Of a stretch of 64,000 bases of DNA, positions 35,416 to 45,659 are shown piece after piece. The notes below the pieces were generated by a model that was not told where the DNA came from, searched no databases, and saw nothing but the letters and a program-made list of their open reading frames with translations. Position 1 is the first letter of the stretch, and each line of letters opens with the position of its first letter. This DNA comes from Shewanella sp. VB17 (GTDB lineage Bacteria; Pseudomonadota; Gammaproteobacteria; Enterobacterales; Shewanellaceae): contig NZ_JABRVS010000001.1 in NCBI RefSeq assembly GCF_013248905.1, positions 4,216,001-4,280,000 of the forward strand, written 5' to 3'. The translations under genes were made by a program, and so were the position numbers.

Positions 35416-37960
35416 GTACCTCTCCAGCTGACGCTAGTCGATATTGCTTGAGTAAGTTAACTAACACAGCAGCACTTGTCTGGCATGCTTCATTGGACGT
35501 GTCTGACGATCGCATCAGCTCTAACCACGGCATATACGCTTGTTCAAACTCACATAATTCACTAAAACTTAACCAATAACATTGTGGTAAAATATGCGCA
35601 GGGCATTGTTCATGAACAACCATTTCAGCCTGTTTTCGATATCCTTTATCAGCACATCGACCAGTAAAACCTGAAAAAATAACAGAGATTTGAAATGAAT
35701 AAAAATCATCGCCAACTTGTTTATCGTGTCGACTTGAGCTTTGTTGACTTTCATCGCTTGGCTTTAGCAACAAATGCTCAACCACATAAACACCTTCACT
35801 ACTGCGATTGAGTTTAGTAAGGTAACGGCGTAACACATTGGCTAATCGATGAATTTTATCTAAATGTAAACTGGAACCTATGTAAATAGGGCGACATGAC
35901 TGCGCCATTAACTGTTCAGTTGAAAGGTCCTTACACTCTTGTTCAGTAAAAAATAAATCGTAAACATCAGATCGTTGCCGCTTCACTAATGTGTAGTGAT
36001 TGATATTAACGCCTTTTTGAAAAAAACTTTCACCTATCATTTGCCGCTTTAACGGTAACAATGACGACATGAGTTTAGCGATTTTTTCAGGGCTAATACC
36101 TAAATCAGCCTCAATTAAAGGGATCGTCATCAAGTGTTTTTCCATCGCATCATTTAACATCACTTGATTATGATGAGCGGTATTTTTTTGTTCGAAGTCA
36201 GCATCAGAGACAATATCCAATGGTGCTCTTTTAATCATGCTGGTATAGGGCCATTTATGCAGTTGCATCCCCAATTTACAGCTGAGTCTATATTGAAATC
36301 CGCCAACATTGGTTTCAAATAATCGATAACTTCGATAATCAAAGCCGCCACCTCGATCACGACCTAAAGATACAATAGTGCGTAAATATTGATATTTATT
36401 ATGAAGAATTTCCGTTTCTATCTCCAACTTACTCTTATAGTGATTAAACTGGCGTAAAATAGTTTGTTGAAACTCTTCTCCATACAAGGCCAATAAATAG
36501 TCCAGCACCCTTCCTTTACGCTCATTAAAATCATCAAACTTAACTAATGCTGCCGTGACCTTTTGCCTTTTTTTGGGATAAAACTGTTCAATTCCTTGTA
36601 ATGAAATAGAATCAAAATGATAGAACTGATAAGTCCTATTAACATGAATATCAATAGAGAATAATGTTTTGATATGATTGATATTTTCAGAAAAGTTGGC
36701 CAATAGTTGATCAAAAAGTAATAAGTAACCTTTTAACTGATTAGCCTTCGCTTTTTCAGCCAACGAAGATGAAGCCTGAGTTCCCATAACACTCAAATTA
36801 TAATGTACTGGAAAATGATATTGAACTGAGTAATATTGCTTTTGCTGCCGACAAGTTCCTTCAATCGGTTGATACAAACTCGATACCTCTTGACGAGTAT
36901 GTCTGACTGAATACTGCTTAAACTGCCGATGCTCTAAATAAGCATTAAAACGATCAAAATGAATCGAAACACGCTGTTGATGACGATGAACCAACACATT
37001 CATCTCTGCCTCACATACGGGCATGCTCAACCATGCTTTATCTCTAATTTCCATATGTTCCACCCGAGTATCCGGATGATTAAACATAGATTCATTCACT
37101 ATTTTATCTGCATCAATAAGTGACAAATGATTAATTGCATCAATTCCCTTGATCAAACGAACATGAGAATAAAGTGATGATATTGTTCGTACACCAGTAT
37201 TGTGCTGAAAATGATGCGTATGATAACGACCATGCACTGTTTTTGGGCCAGTTAAAATACTATCCAGAGATTCACCGGCTTTCATTTGCGTGTCATAACT
37301 TTCTACAACCAGCCGCCCTACTAGCCACTGATGACACACATCATAAATTTCAGCTAATACGGCTTCAGCATCCACCTCACTGAGTAAATCTATTGATGCG
37401 ATCAGCTGATAACCTTTATCTTTGACAATACTGATATCACCAATATTTTCACATAAATTCCGGTTCTTCCCATAAATCAATGACACTTTATCAATGATTT
37501 TTTCACCCAACGCAGGTCTTGAAAGACACCGAGCTCTCATCAACGGTGTGAGCTGTAACTGGATCTGGTATAAACCGCGATAAATGCTTGGCTGTTGAGA
37601 TATCCACAGCCTATCAATTTCCTCAATACTATCTAATAATAAATTTTGATAATCTTCAATATTACATGCTCTTGCTGGCAATATATCCTCAGGTGGATAC
37701 AATGCTAGTTGTGTTAAATTCAAATAACCATCTTGCTCCGCAAGGTAATCTTCGACATCAAACTCGCTACGATACCTGAGCTCTGTTAAGCCATAACATA
37801 ATTGTTCAAGAATCGTGACACCGGGATCATGGGCGTTATAATCCGTCCATACACTGCCAGAAAAATGCTGCGCATAAGCAATGCCCTCTTTACGTAAACT
37901 GGCAAAACTTAACGGATCGGTACTCTCATCATGTCGAGTAATATTGATACTAGTTAGCAT
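35408..37960 (-). CDS. eCIS baseplate protein (Afp12/Pvc12-like)
   Basis: The 850-aa protein shows the hallmark N-terminal baseplate block of Afp12-like proteins, VWTDYNAHDPGVTILEQLCY then LTELRYRSEFDV (about 37-70), related to baseplate J/gp6 wedge components. The rest is unassigned beta-rich and helical sequence including RYHTHHFQHNTG and a C-terminal domain after VVEHLLLKPSDES. It overlaps both neighbours by 8-11 bases, so translation is coupled. Expected to pair with the giant baseplate J protein to form the wedge. Confidence 0.85.
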   Translation of the reverse strand: MLTSINITRHDESTDPLSFASLRKEGIAYAQHFSGSVWTDYNAHDPGVTILEQLCYGLTELRYRSEFDVEDYLAEQDGYLNLTQLALYPPEDILPARACNIEDYQNLLLDSIEEIDRLWISQQPSIYRGLYQIQLQLTPLMRARCLSRPALGEKIIDKVSLIYGKNRNLCENIGDISIVKDKGYQLIASIDLLSEVDAEAVLAEIYDVCHQWLVGRLVVESYDTQMKAGESLDSILTGPKTVHGRYHTHHFQHNTGVRTISSLYSHVRLIKGIDAINHLSLIDADKIVNESMFNHPDTRVEHMEIRDKAWLSMPVCEAEMNVLVHRHQQRVSIHFDRFNAYLEHRQFKQYSVRHTRQEVSSLYQPIEGTCRQQKQYYSVQYHFPVHYNLSVMGTQASSSLAEKAKANQLKGYLLLFDQLLANFSENINHIKTLFSIDIHVNRTYQFYHFDSISLQGIEQFYPKKRQKVTAALVKFDDFNERKGRVLDYLLALYGEEFQQTILRQFNHYKSKLEIETEILHNKYQYLRTIVSLGRDRGGGFDYRSYRLFETNVGGFQYRLSCKLGMQLHKWPYTSMIKRAPLDIVSDADFEQKNTAHHNQVMLNDAMEKHLMTIPLIEADLGISPEKIAKLMSSLLPLKRQMIGESFFQKGVNINHYTLVKRQRSDVYDLFFTEQECKDLSTEQLMAQSCRPIYIGSSLHLDKIHRLANVLRRYLTKLNRSSEGVYVVEHLLLKPSDESQQSSSRHDKQVGDDFYSFQISVIFSGFTGRCADKGYRKQAEMVVHEQCPAHILPQCYWLSFSELCEFEQAYMPWLELMRSSDTSNEACQTSAAVLVNLLKQYRLASAGEVHD

Positions 37961-38825
37961 CGCTATCCTTATCCATCAGAGCCTCTGATTGCGTCATATA
38001 CTGATCAAACCACATTTGTGTAATGTGGTAACGAATAAACACACCTTCACCATAATCTGTCCGAGTTCTGATTTGTAAATAGTAAGGTCGATACGCTTCA
38101 TCTTTTGTTTGGTAATTATCCGCCTTAACCCATCTGAGAAGTAATTTATCCCCAGTAGATAAATAGTACGCATGTTGACTTTTAATGGTTTTTTTATGAC
38201 TAAACCAATTAAAAATATCGAACCAATATCTATCAGGATCACAAGTATTCATAGCAATAGAGCGGATCAATGCGTAACGGCCTGAGCTTTTGATCCCTAC
38301 ACCAGCCATAACTTCAAAAGCATGGCAACCTTCCAGTTTAGGCGAAATATTATGCCATTGACCATCGGCTTTAACTGAAGTTAACCCTAACTCTTTTTCA
38401 AATGCTCCCCCCAGTCTTCCTATTGATTTGACAGTACCATTAACCTCTAACGTTTCACTGGGTTTATCACAATTAATGCCTACGCATGCCGTTGGCGTTA
38501 ATGAAAGCACACTAGCAGACTCAGGCTTAATAAGAGGGCTGGTTTGAGAATATTGAACATTAGGTGCGCTGAATAACATCGCATCGATATCTTTATCAAA
38601 ATGAATTGACCACAATATTGTATTCGGCGTACTGTCGCGATAAAAGCTCATCAGATTGGCATTATCTTCTAACGAAGACACTTTAAATCCTTCATTAATA
38701 GACTTATCAAACCCTTCTTCCAAGGTATTAAGACACGAATCAATCAGATCAGAAAAATGATCAGCGGCGGGCAGTGCACCTTTACGAAAATAATTTTTCA
38801 GGGTACTCCTATTTCGTTTAGCCAT
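37950..38825 (-). CDS. eCIS fibre/adhesin-like protein
   Basis: The 291-aa protein starts with a conserved eCIS-associated block (LKNYFRKGALPAADHFSDLI, residues about 9-28, then DSCLNTLEEGFDKS). Residues 110-140 hold VGINCDKPSETLEVNGTV, the GIxTxxPxxxLxVxG pattern of trimeric tail-fibre shafts. A globular C-terminal domain follows (DGQWHNISPKLEGCHAFEVMAGV; RYALIRSIAM; LLLRWVKAD; LQIRTRTDYG). I infer a short fibre or receptor-binding protein. It lies between the two baseplate genes, a gap of 3 bases from the upstream one and an 11-base overlap with the downstream one. No better homology was recognised. Confidence 0.62.
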   Translation of the reverse strand: MAKRNRSTLKNYFRKGALPAADHFSDLIDSCLNTLEEGFDKSINEGFKVSSLEDNANLMSFYRDSTPNTILWSIHFDKDIDAMLFSAPNVQYSQTSPLIKPESASVLSLTPTACVGINCDKPSETLEVNGTVKSIGRLGGAFEKELGLTSVKADGQWHNISPKLEGCHAFEVMAGVGIKSSGRYALIRSIAMNTCDPDRYWFDIFNWFSHKKTIKSQHAYYLSTGDKLLLRWVKADNYQTKDEAYRPYYLQIRTRTDYGEGVFIRYHITQMWFDQYMTQSEALMDKDSDAN

Positions 38826-38828
38826 TAT

Positions 38829-41800
38829 CTAAACTTCCTTTTTTGCTGCTAACGTCTGGACATCTTCTGATCCCACAATGAAGTTACCACCCACTTCTAA
38901 CTCATTAACACCCGTTATCATGCCCGTTCTTTCTATTTCATCATGGATAACATCAATAACGTGATGAGTAAATGGCATTAATAAACACCAAGGTGAGCTT
39001 GCCTTTATGCGCTTTTCTGAACCACTGCTATAACGAGTAAGATCGGCATCTTGCATCACGCTGTCAATAAGTTGATAACTGGGAATAGGTTCTTCTTGAG
39101 TCATCACAATGTGTAACACCGATACTTCAGTGACAAATTGGACATAATCTAATCGCCGAATAACGGATTCAATGTCTTTGATTTTAAATGACCAACCAAA
39201 ACCGCCATTACCATGCAAAGGAGACCACGGACACAAGTAAGTCTCTATATCTTGATTTAACCGAGTTAATACTGAACCAAGATTCTCCCCCTGTTTAAAC
39301 TTAATACTGCAACGAACTTGTACACTTTCATAAATCGGGTTTTGGACATCAAGAGTGACGAATTCTGAACACCTAGAACTTATAAACCTTTGAATATTAG
39401 TTAAAACATTACTACTCACATGTATTTTATTACATGGACTATGATCACAACTCAATACTTTTAACCGCACAATAATTAATATATTCCCAGGAAAAAAACC
39501 GGCTTGCTGATAAAGCAGATTAGCAAAGCAAGTCACACTTTCTATTTCAGGAAAATGCTCAAGAATCAAACGTTCATGATCCCAAGCTGACACTGCACGC
39601 GCTTTATGCCTTAACCGCTCATTGACACGCTGTTTAAATTGAACATTTGACTCGGTAGGCTTACCTCCAAAAAAAGCGGAAGCTTGTGCTGTACTTGATA
39701 AACCTACAATAGGATGCAATGCCTTCCAACTATTTACATTTTTAAGGTTTAAGTCTTTTTTGTATGCAGTTGAAACTCGTTTAAGCTGGCTCACATTTGC
39801 CAAAATAGTTAAACATTTTCCGTATTTATCTAAATTTTTATCCGCTGAAGCTCGGATCCAAAATTGCCCTGCAGGCATCACTGTATTGTGTTGAGTCATG
39901 TCTTGAGGTAACGTCATCGTGATGACCCCTGAAGTCATAAATCCTAACGTTGAATCAGCCACTATTTGTTGATTAGAAAAGGGATACCATTGTTCACTTG
40001 CTAAATAAAACCATTTAATATCATTAATTTGATCACCACGATTAATATTTGCCGTTTCATCCAAATGAAAAAATAAACTGATCTCATCAGGCATATTCTC
40101 AGCCGCTAAACCAATGAATAAATTGCCATCATAAGAATATCGAGGAAACAAATATGGCAATAACATCTGCCCAGCTTGCTTTGTCGCTGGATAAATCGAC
40201 TGGTATCCAAATGGGTGTATATGTGACACGCTATGAAATAAACCGTTTTGCTTCTTATTATGTGGATGAGTGTATATAACTACTTTCGCTTGATAATCAA
40301 TTGACAGACGACTGACCTTGGGAGTGTAAGGTGGATTAGGCAGGATCTGTTGTTTTTTAGATTTAGCGTTATGCAGCAAAGTATTGGTCAATATCGTGTT
40401 ATATTGCTGATGACCAAACGCCTGGTTTGGCGACACTAACTCTAGTTTAATAAAACCATTGCGACTTTTTAAATTATAATCAAAACTGATGTTCTCATAG
40501 CCTTTTCGTTGTGGTTTAAACTCATTAGCCACGAAAGCACTTATCACTGTTTGATTAGATAACTCACCGTTGATTGATTGTTCTGAAAATAACGAATACG
40601 GGTTATCAGGACCTGATTTAACCCAACGACCATCTTTCAAAACACTCAGTTCAACCCTAAAGTTTGGGTTATTGAAGTCTTCTCCATAACCATAATAATA
40701 GCGTTTAAAGCCATCTTCATTCGTAGGTAAATCACTCCAAGCAATGTTTATATTAATGTTTGTCACATGCTTGTTCGCCATCTCTTCACTGGCGAGTATC
40801 AAATAACTGTGTAAAGTTGGCAAAGCACCTAAAGGCACAAAAGTCTTTGATGGATCGATTCTACTAAGATTATTGTAAACCACTAAATCGGTCAGGCCCG
40901 TTACCGATACTTCTATTGCAATAGAACTCAACACAATGCTTCTAAAGATTGAATACGGAAAAAATGTCGCTAATGGTTTGATCGAAAATTGAATAACTGG
41001 CTCTGCTGTTTGCCATTGTTCACCATGTATCGCTTTATTACATCCCGCGGTAGGGGCTATATCAGCAGCAAGATGGATGTTAAATTTAAATCCATACAAA
41101 CCAAAATCATCACCGTTAACTTTTTCCAACAAAGGATGGATCCGATAATCTTTAACCTTTTGCCAACCCTCTTCAGTTGATATTTGAATATCAAACATCA
41201 GTTCATACAGCTCATAAAACGTGCGAACTTGATGTTGACGAAATAGACGTATAAGACGTGTCATACCCTCGGTTACAGAAAACTCTTTGGCTTTTGATTC
41301 GATTAAATCAATATCATTTTGATGCAGCCAAGCTTCATTGCCGACGAATTCAGCACAAGCAAGCGTATGCCGGCTAAAAATACGTCCAACCATTAAACAA
41401 AAATGTGTTTCTTCAGTCGCTAATTGTAATAAAGCCAAAAGGTAATTTTTATAAATTAACTGCCTGACATAATGAATTTCACTGTGATAAATTTTTTGTA
41501 ATTGTTCAGCTGGAATGTTAGCCATAACCTGATTAACCACTGTGACCGATAACTCGGTTAAGCCTCCCTTTTGTAGCACTGTTTCACGACAACAAATATC
41601 AGCCATCAATTCAGATTCATGTTCAAGTAGGTTGCTAATAATGTTCATTAAGCTAGTTTTTTTTTGCTCATCATTGGGTGCACTATTGAGTAAATAAAGA
41701 GAATGCTCATCGATTTGATGAGGTTCAGCCAACGCAATTGATAAGCTAATATTTCTTTCACCCTCTTTTAAGTTCAGTACTGGTCCAGAAATGGCCAAGC

Positions 41801-42977
41801 CTAGCGGTGCTTGTTGACTCCTTGTATCATTAGCACCAAAAATGGCAACACCATCATTCAACTTTTGCTCTGTCCCACTGACTAAACAACTCTTCGTTAT
41901 CTTAGTCACATAATGCAATTCACTCTCAGGTGAAATCAGTGGGTCTCGTTGTAAAAAAAGGTTAAATACTGATTTTACTTTGACATTTGACAGTAAAAAA
42001 TCATTATTAATTTCAAAGACAATATCTTGCAGATGTTCATCCTTACCACAACTAAATCTGGTGCCTTTTTCGATAACCCTTGGCGTGACTAACTCTTTAA
42101 CGGGTAAAAATGCCAAATACACCGATTCTGGTTGAGATGGCATCTGAGAAAACTTAAGTATTTTTTCATAAAAAAATGCTAAGTGCTTCATGGTAAATAG
42201 ATTAAGGTGAGATTGACTGCCCTGATAAAGTTTTAAAAAAGTCATAAACAATCCGATAGAAGGATCATGATCTGATTGTTGCTCAAGCGCACTAATATAG
42301 GTTTGAATGTCTGATTGAAAAAAGCGGATCACATTCATTAAAGAAGAAAAAAACTGCTGCAGTTTTATAGCGACATTAACATGTGATCTTGATGCCACAT
42401 CAGTGTCAGAGGAGTCTGCGCTAAGTGAGCCGCACCAATTAACAATATTTTCTCCCCATACAGCATCAAAACCAGTAAATACCTGTTTGACTTGCTCAAG
42501 TGCAACACCATCAACATAGATAATATTGTCTAATAACTCATCTAATTGAAAAACAAGTTTTTTATTAATTGCAGTCGCTATTTTTATACACAGTTCAAAA
42601 GCCGCTTCATTGTTTGATAATTTGAGTTTTTGGTACCATTCATTAATGTGACTCAACAAAACCACGATAGACATAACTGCTTGCTGAGGTTGATAAATTA
42701 ACTTATCTTCAAACTCAATGGCAAGCTTTTCACAATCCAAGGTTTGCAGCATTGCCATTGTCACCAAATCGTTGGCTAGAAACATCTTGTCCCAATAACC
42801 CTCTGGAACATTATCAAGATTATAAAACGTCAGATGGGCAGCGATATCTTTTGATAGCACCAGCAAAGACTCGAAGGATAATTCATCAACATTAACATAA
42901 TTAGCTTGTAACGCTGCAGGTTGTCGGCTCGACTGCTCGCTACCGCTCGAAAAGGGCACTCGATGACTAAGCAACAT
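38829..42977 (-). CDS. eCIS giant baseplate J protein (Afp11/Pvc11-like)
   Basis: The 1382-aa protein carries the baseplate J/gp47 region towards its C-terminus (about 1140-1310): ERLILEHFPEIESVTCFANLL, GFFPGNILIIVRLK, SVQVRCSIKFKQGENLGS, LNQDIETYLCPWS, GGFGWSFKIKDIESVIRRLD. The first 1000 residues are the large eCIS-specific extension (PVKELVTPRVIEKGTRFSCG is a conserved wedge block at about 285-305). It forms the baseplate wedge with the Afp12-like protein. Long but intact; no frame break seen. Confidence 0.87.
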   Translation of the reverse strand: MLLSHRVPFSSGSEQSSRQPAALQANYVNVDELSFESLLVLSKDIAAHLTFYNLDNVPEGYWDKMFLANDLVTMAMLQTLDCEKLAIEFEDKLIYQPQQAVMSIVVLLSHINEWYQKLKLSNNEAAFELCIKIATAINKKLVFQLDELLDNIIYVDGVALEQVKQVFTGFDAVWGENIVNWCGSLSADSSDTDVASRSHVNVAIKLQQFFSSLMNVIRFFQSDIQTYISALEQQSDHDPSIGLFMTFLKLYQGSQSHLNLFTMKHLAFFYEKILKFSQMPSQPESVYLAFLPVKELVTPRVIEKGTRFSCGKDEHLQDIVFEINNDFLLSNVKVKSVFNLFLQRDPLISPESELHYVTKITKSCLVSGTEQKLNDGVAIFGANDTRSQQAPLGLAISGPVLNLKEGERNISLSIALAEPHQIDEHSLYLLNSAPNDEQKKTSLMNIISNLLEHESELMADICCRETVLQKGGLTELSVTVVNQVMANIPAEQLQKIYHSEIHYVRQLIYKNYLLALLQLATEETHFCLMVGRIFSRHTLACAEFVGNEAWLHQNDIDLIESKAKEFSVTEGMTRLIRLFRQHQVRTFYELYELMFDIQISTEEGWQKVKDYRIHPLLEKVNGDDFGLYGFKFNIHLAADIAPTAGCNKAIHGEQWQTAEPVIQFSIKPLATFFPYSIFRSIVLSSIAIEVSVTGLTDLVVYNNLSRIDPSKTFVPLGALPTLHSYLILASEEMANKHVTNININIAWSDLPTNEDGFKRYYYGYGEDFNNPNFRVELSVLKDGRWVKSGPDNPYSLFSEQSINGELSNQTVISAFVANEFKPQRKGYENISFDYNLKSRNGFIKLELVSPNQAFGHQQYNTILTNTLLHNAKSKKQQILPNPPYTPKVSRLSIDYQAKVVIYTHPHNKKQNGLFHSVSHIHPFGYQSIYPATKQAGQMLLPYLFPRYSYDGNLFIGLAAENMPDEISLFFHLDETANINRGDQINDIKWFYLASEQWYPFSNQQIVADSTLGFMTSGVITMTLPQDMTQHNTVMPAGQFWIRASADKNLDKYGKCLTILANVSQLKRVSTAYKKDLNLKNVNSWKALHPIVGLSSTAQASAFFGGKPTESNVQFKQRVNERLRHKARAVSAWDHERLILEHFPEIESVTCFANLLYQQAGFFPGNILIIVRLKVLSCDHSPCNKIHVSSNVLTNIQRFISSRCSEFVTLDVQNPIYESVQVRCSIKFKQGENLGSVLTRLNQDIETYLCPWSPLHGNGGFGWSFKIKDIESVIRRLDYVQFVTEVSVLHIVMTQEEPIPSYQLIDSVMQDADLTRYSSGSEKRIKASSPWCLLMPFTHHVIDVIHDEIERTGMITGVNELEVGGNFIVGSEDVQTLAAKKEV

Positions 42978-43039
42978 ATGTCACCAACGGCCTAATATGC
43001 AAACTTAAATAACACCCTAGCACATAATATAAACACACT

Positions 43040-43456
43040 TTATAGTTCAACTAGAGTGCCCTCCATAATGTAAAATGGATACACCATATTACGCCTAGCA
43101 TTGGTGGTTATAACGCGATAATCTAAATGGATATCTAACCTACCTTCCATTGCGTTATCTGTAAAAATATCGATTGAATTGAGATCAATTCTGGCTTCAA
43201 AAAACAAAATAGCCTGTTGAATAACATGGGTGATTTTAGTGATCGTGGCTTGATTTATCTCTTCAAATACCATCGCCTTAATCCCACAACCATACATGGG
43301 ATCCATCACCCTCTCCCCAGGCGTTGTTGCAAGCAAGATATGGATACTTTCTTCAATATCTGTTTCAGCACTGACCATATTAGTCTGGCGATTGGCACCA
43401 TTAAATTCTGGAGGGAATGACCAACCGGTACCTAAAAATGATTTATCTATTGCCAT
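43040..43456 (-). CDS. eCIS baseplate wedge protein, gp25-like (Afp9)
   Basis: The 138-aa protein matches the gp25-like lysozyme-related family: FLGTGWSFPPEF, DIEESIHILLATTPGERVMDP, YGCGIKAMVFEEI and ITHVIQQAILFFEARIDL. It connects the baseplate to the first sheath ring. Between the PAAR and baseplate J genes, as in other eCIS clusters. Confidence 0.92.
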   Translation of the reverse strand: MAIDKSFLGTGWSFPPEFNGANRQTNMVSAETDIEESIHILLATTPGERVMDPMYGCGIKAMVFEEINQATITKITHVIQQAILFFEARIDLNSIDIFTDNAMEGRLDIHLDYRVITTNARRNMVYPFYIMEGTLVEL

Positions 43457-43537
43457 TTATGATGCCTCTTATGACGACTTTGACTCATTCGCCTAATCAA
43501 TTTAAGCCTATGGCCGCTGAACAATAAGTGTGATGAT

Positions 43538-43837
43538 TTATCCACCAATCATCACCGTAAATGCCCCCAAAACAATGCTGCCACCATGCACTGTTGTATC
43601 GCCTAATCTCGCAGCTGGTTTCCCCCCAATCATCACGGTCGCAGACCCCTTAACGACCGTATCTGGTGGTCCAACACATACACAACTATCACCAATAACA
43701 CTTGCCGGTAGTTTTTCAATTAACACTGTTGCCACACCAGGACCAATCACGGGTCCACCAACATGAGGGATCGGGGGTAATCCAGGGGTGATCATTGGGC
43801 ACACATGCATATCGGTAATTCTTGCCGCTGGTGGCAT
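43538..43837 (-). CDS. PAAR-repeat spike-tip protein (Afp10)
   Basis: The 99-aa glycine- and proline-rich protein contains PAAR-type repeats: PPAARITDMHVCP at the start, GKPAARLGDTTVHGG near the end, and several GxxxVxIGG turns. Histidine and cysteine residues (His11, Cys13, His84) could form the tip zinc site. It caps the VgrG-like spike and could carry fused or bound effectors; here it has no extension. 9 bases after the spike gene. Confidence 0.92.
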   Translation of the reverse strand: MPPAARITDMHVCPMITPGLPPIPHVGGPVIGPGVATVLIEKLPASVIGDSCVCVGPPDTVVKGSATVMIGGKPAARLGDTTVHGGSIVLGAFTVMIGG

Positions 43838-43846
43838 AAATCTCTC

Positions 43847-45637
43847 CTAATTAATCATCACAATTGCACCTTTAACCGTGGTTTGTCCTGACGCTGATAA
43901 TTCTGCCGTTGCGCTGCCCTTGGCCACAATTCCCACTTGAGCAGTCTGATTTATATTCATTCCAGAAGCATTTATATCCGCTTTAGAACTCATGCTGATT
44001 TCCCCTACAGCCTCTAAAGTTAACGTCCCTTTGGCAGTGATTTTGATGTCTTTTGGACTGTCTAATGTGATACCACTGTCATTCATCTCCACCTTATTAC
44101 TATTTTGATCTTGTAAAACAATCGATTTTTCTTTATCGCTGATCACAATTTGATTATTAGCGGGAGTCACGATGGTGATCACTTTATCTTCTTCATTAAA
44201 CTCAATTTTCAACTTACTTTTTGTGACAATTGCCTTAGTATTGTTTGCTTCTTCAATGGCGTATGCTGGTGCGTGTTTACTGCTATACAAGCTGCCTAAA
44301 ATCACCGGCTCACTAGGATTATTATTAAAATAACCTAATACAACTTCATCCCCCACTTCGGGAATAAAAAAACTTCCAAAATCTTGTGAAGCATAAAATG
44401 TGGCTAATCGGGCCCACACACCCGGCGTCGTAGCCTGCATCACTGGCACATTAACTTGAATCCTATTTTGACCCATTGGATCGTCATTTAACTTCATCAC
44501 CACACCAATTTGTAAACCTTCAACGGCGGGGATGATACCGCTAGCAGGAATAGCACTGATGTCTCTATGCTCACTTGACCAATGGGGTGACATGCCAAAT
44601 TCAATGTCAGTTAACCATTGACCATTGACCAATTGATGATTGACCTCACTCACAAAAACCGAGCCATTAAAGCGACTACCGACCCCCACAACCTCAATGA
44701 GTGAACCTATTTTAGCCAAAGAGCTCCCTTGGAATTTCATTCTTCCACGTATTCTTGCCAACGCCGATTTAACCTGCTGACCTTTAGCCCATGCTGTTAA
44801 CGCTGTAGCATCTAAAGTATTAGAAGTTTGCAAACGAAAGTTAGTAAGATTAAGCGCTTGTGCTAACGTTGATGAACTGAGATCTCCCTGGGAGTTTAAC
44901 GTTTGCGAAGACACCTCCTGCTCTTGGCTTGCCTGCTCACTGGGATCCCAACACACGCTTTTAACCTTAGTTAATTGAAACCTTGAATCGATATCCGCTT
45001 CAAATTCAATCAAATCTTCACCATAGGTCACGGTTAATACAGCATCACCATCAACGATTGGTGCACCAATCGTTAGCTTAGCGGCATCAACACACAGCAA
45101 AAAGCCATTCATTTCAGCACGGGTTAAGATAAAATCCCAATCTGTACAATTAAATTGCACTAGCTCCTCATATTGAGAATCTGTCGCGCTAACAACACTT
45201 GATAAATCAGAGTATTGACCAATAATGGTTTCTATTATCTGGCTGTCTTTTTGTTTGGTGTAATTTGCATTGCATCTCGATACAGTCATAGCAGCACATT
45301 GATCTTTGCAATCAATGATGAGTGTTGACACATTACTGGCTGCGATTGAAATGCCTATCCCAGTGATAATGCCACTAAAAAGCAAATCTTCATTACTATC
45401 ATAACCCGCTTTTATGACGATTTTAGTCCCTGGTTTAAAGCAAGCTTCAGCGCTAAGTGGGAAGTTTTTTGTTGGCATATCACCATCACTGACAATGACT
45501 TTAGCCCTCGGCACCTGATTAATCGCTGAATGAACTTCAATCATAAGTACATTAATATCATCTTTTAAAGGGCTACCGTCTGCCGTGATACTGTATTTGA
45601 TCACACCATCACAATCGTTCATTGGGGAAGCAGCCAT
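43847..45637 (-). CDS. eCIS central spike protein, VgrG/gpD-like (Afp8)
   Basis: The 596-aa protein has a gp27-like hub (about 1-360; LSAEACFKPGTKIVIKAGYD, FLLCVDAAKLTIG), a gp5 OB-like domain (about 375-450; IGVVMKLNDDPMGQNRIQVN, FFIPEVGDEVVLGYFNNNPS) and a C-terminal beta-helix of repeated short hydrophobic-polar strands (about 460-596). This is the trimeric needle that pierces the target membrane. The protein ends plainly with VKGAIVMIN and has no effector extension. Confidence 0.93.
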   Translation of the reverse strand: MAASPMNDCDGVIKYSITADGSPLKDDINVLMIEVHSAINQVPRAKVIVSDGDMPTKNFPLSAEACFKPGTKIVIKAGYDSNEDLLFSGIITGIGISIAASNVSTLIIDCKDQCAAMTVSRCNANYTKQKDSQIIETIIGQYSDLSSVVSATDSQYEELVQFNCTDWDFILTRAEMNGFLLCVDAAKLTIGAPIVDGDAVLTVTYGEDLIEFEADIDSRFQLTKVKSVCWDPSEQASQEQEVSSQTLNSQGDLSSSTLAQALNLTNFRLQTSNTLDATALTAWAKGQQVKSALARIRGRMKFQGSSLAKIGSLIEVVGVGSRFNGSVFVSEVNHQLVNGQWLTDIEFGMSPHWSSEHRDISAIPASGIIPAVEGLQIGVVMKLNDDPMGQNRIQVNVPVMQATTPGVWARLATFYASQDFGSFFIPEVGDEVVLGYFNNNPSEPVILGSLYSSKHAPAYAIEEANNTKAIVTKSKLKIEFNEEDKVITIVTPANNQIVISDKEKSIVLQDQNSNKVEMNDSGITLDSPKDIKITAKGTLTLEAVGEISMSSKADINASGMNINQTAQVGIVAKGSATAELSASGQTTVKGAIVMIN

Positions 45638-45659
45638 AACAACTTTTATCCTTAAAACA

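Noticed and set aside
43530..43766. Plus-strand frame antisense to the PAAR gene
   Set aside because: Repeat-derived proline/threonine shadow of the glycine-rich PAAR coding strand.
43847..45637. Evolved VgrG with a C-terminal effector domain
   Set aside because: The C-terminus is only short beta-helix strands ending VKGAIVMIN; no extra domain.
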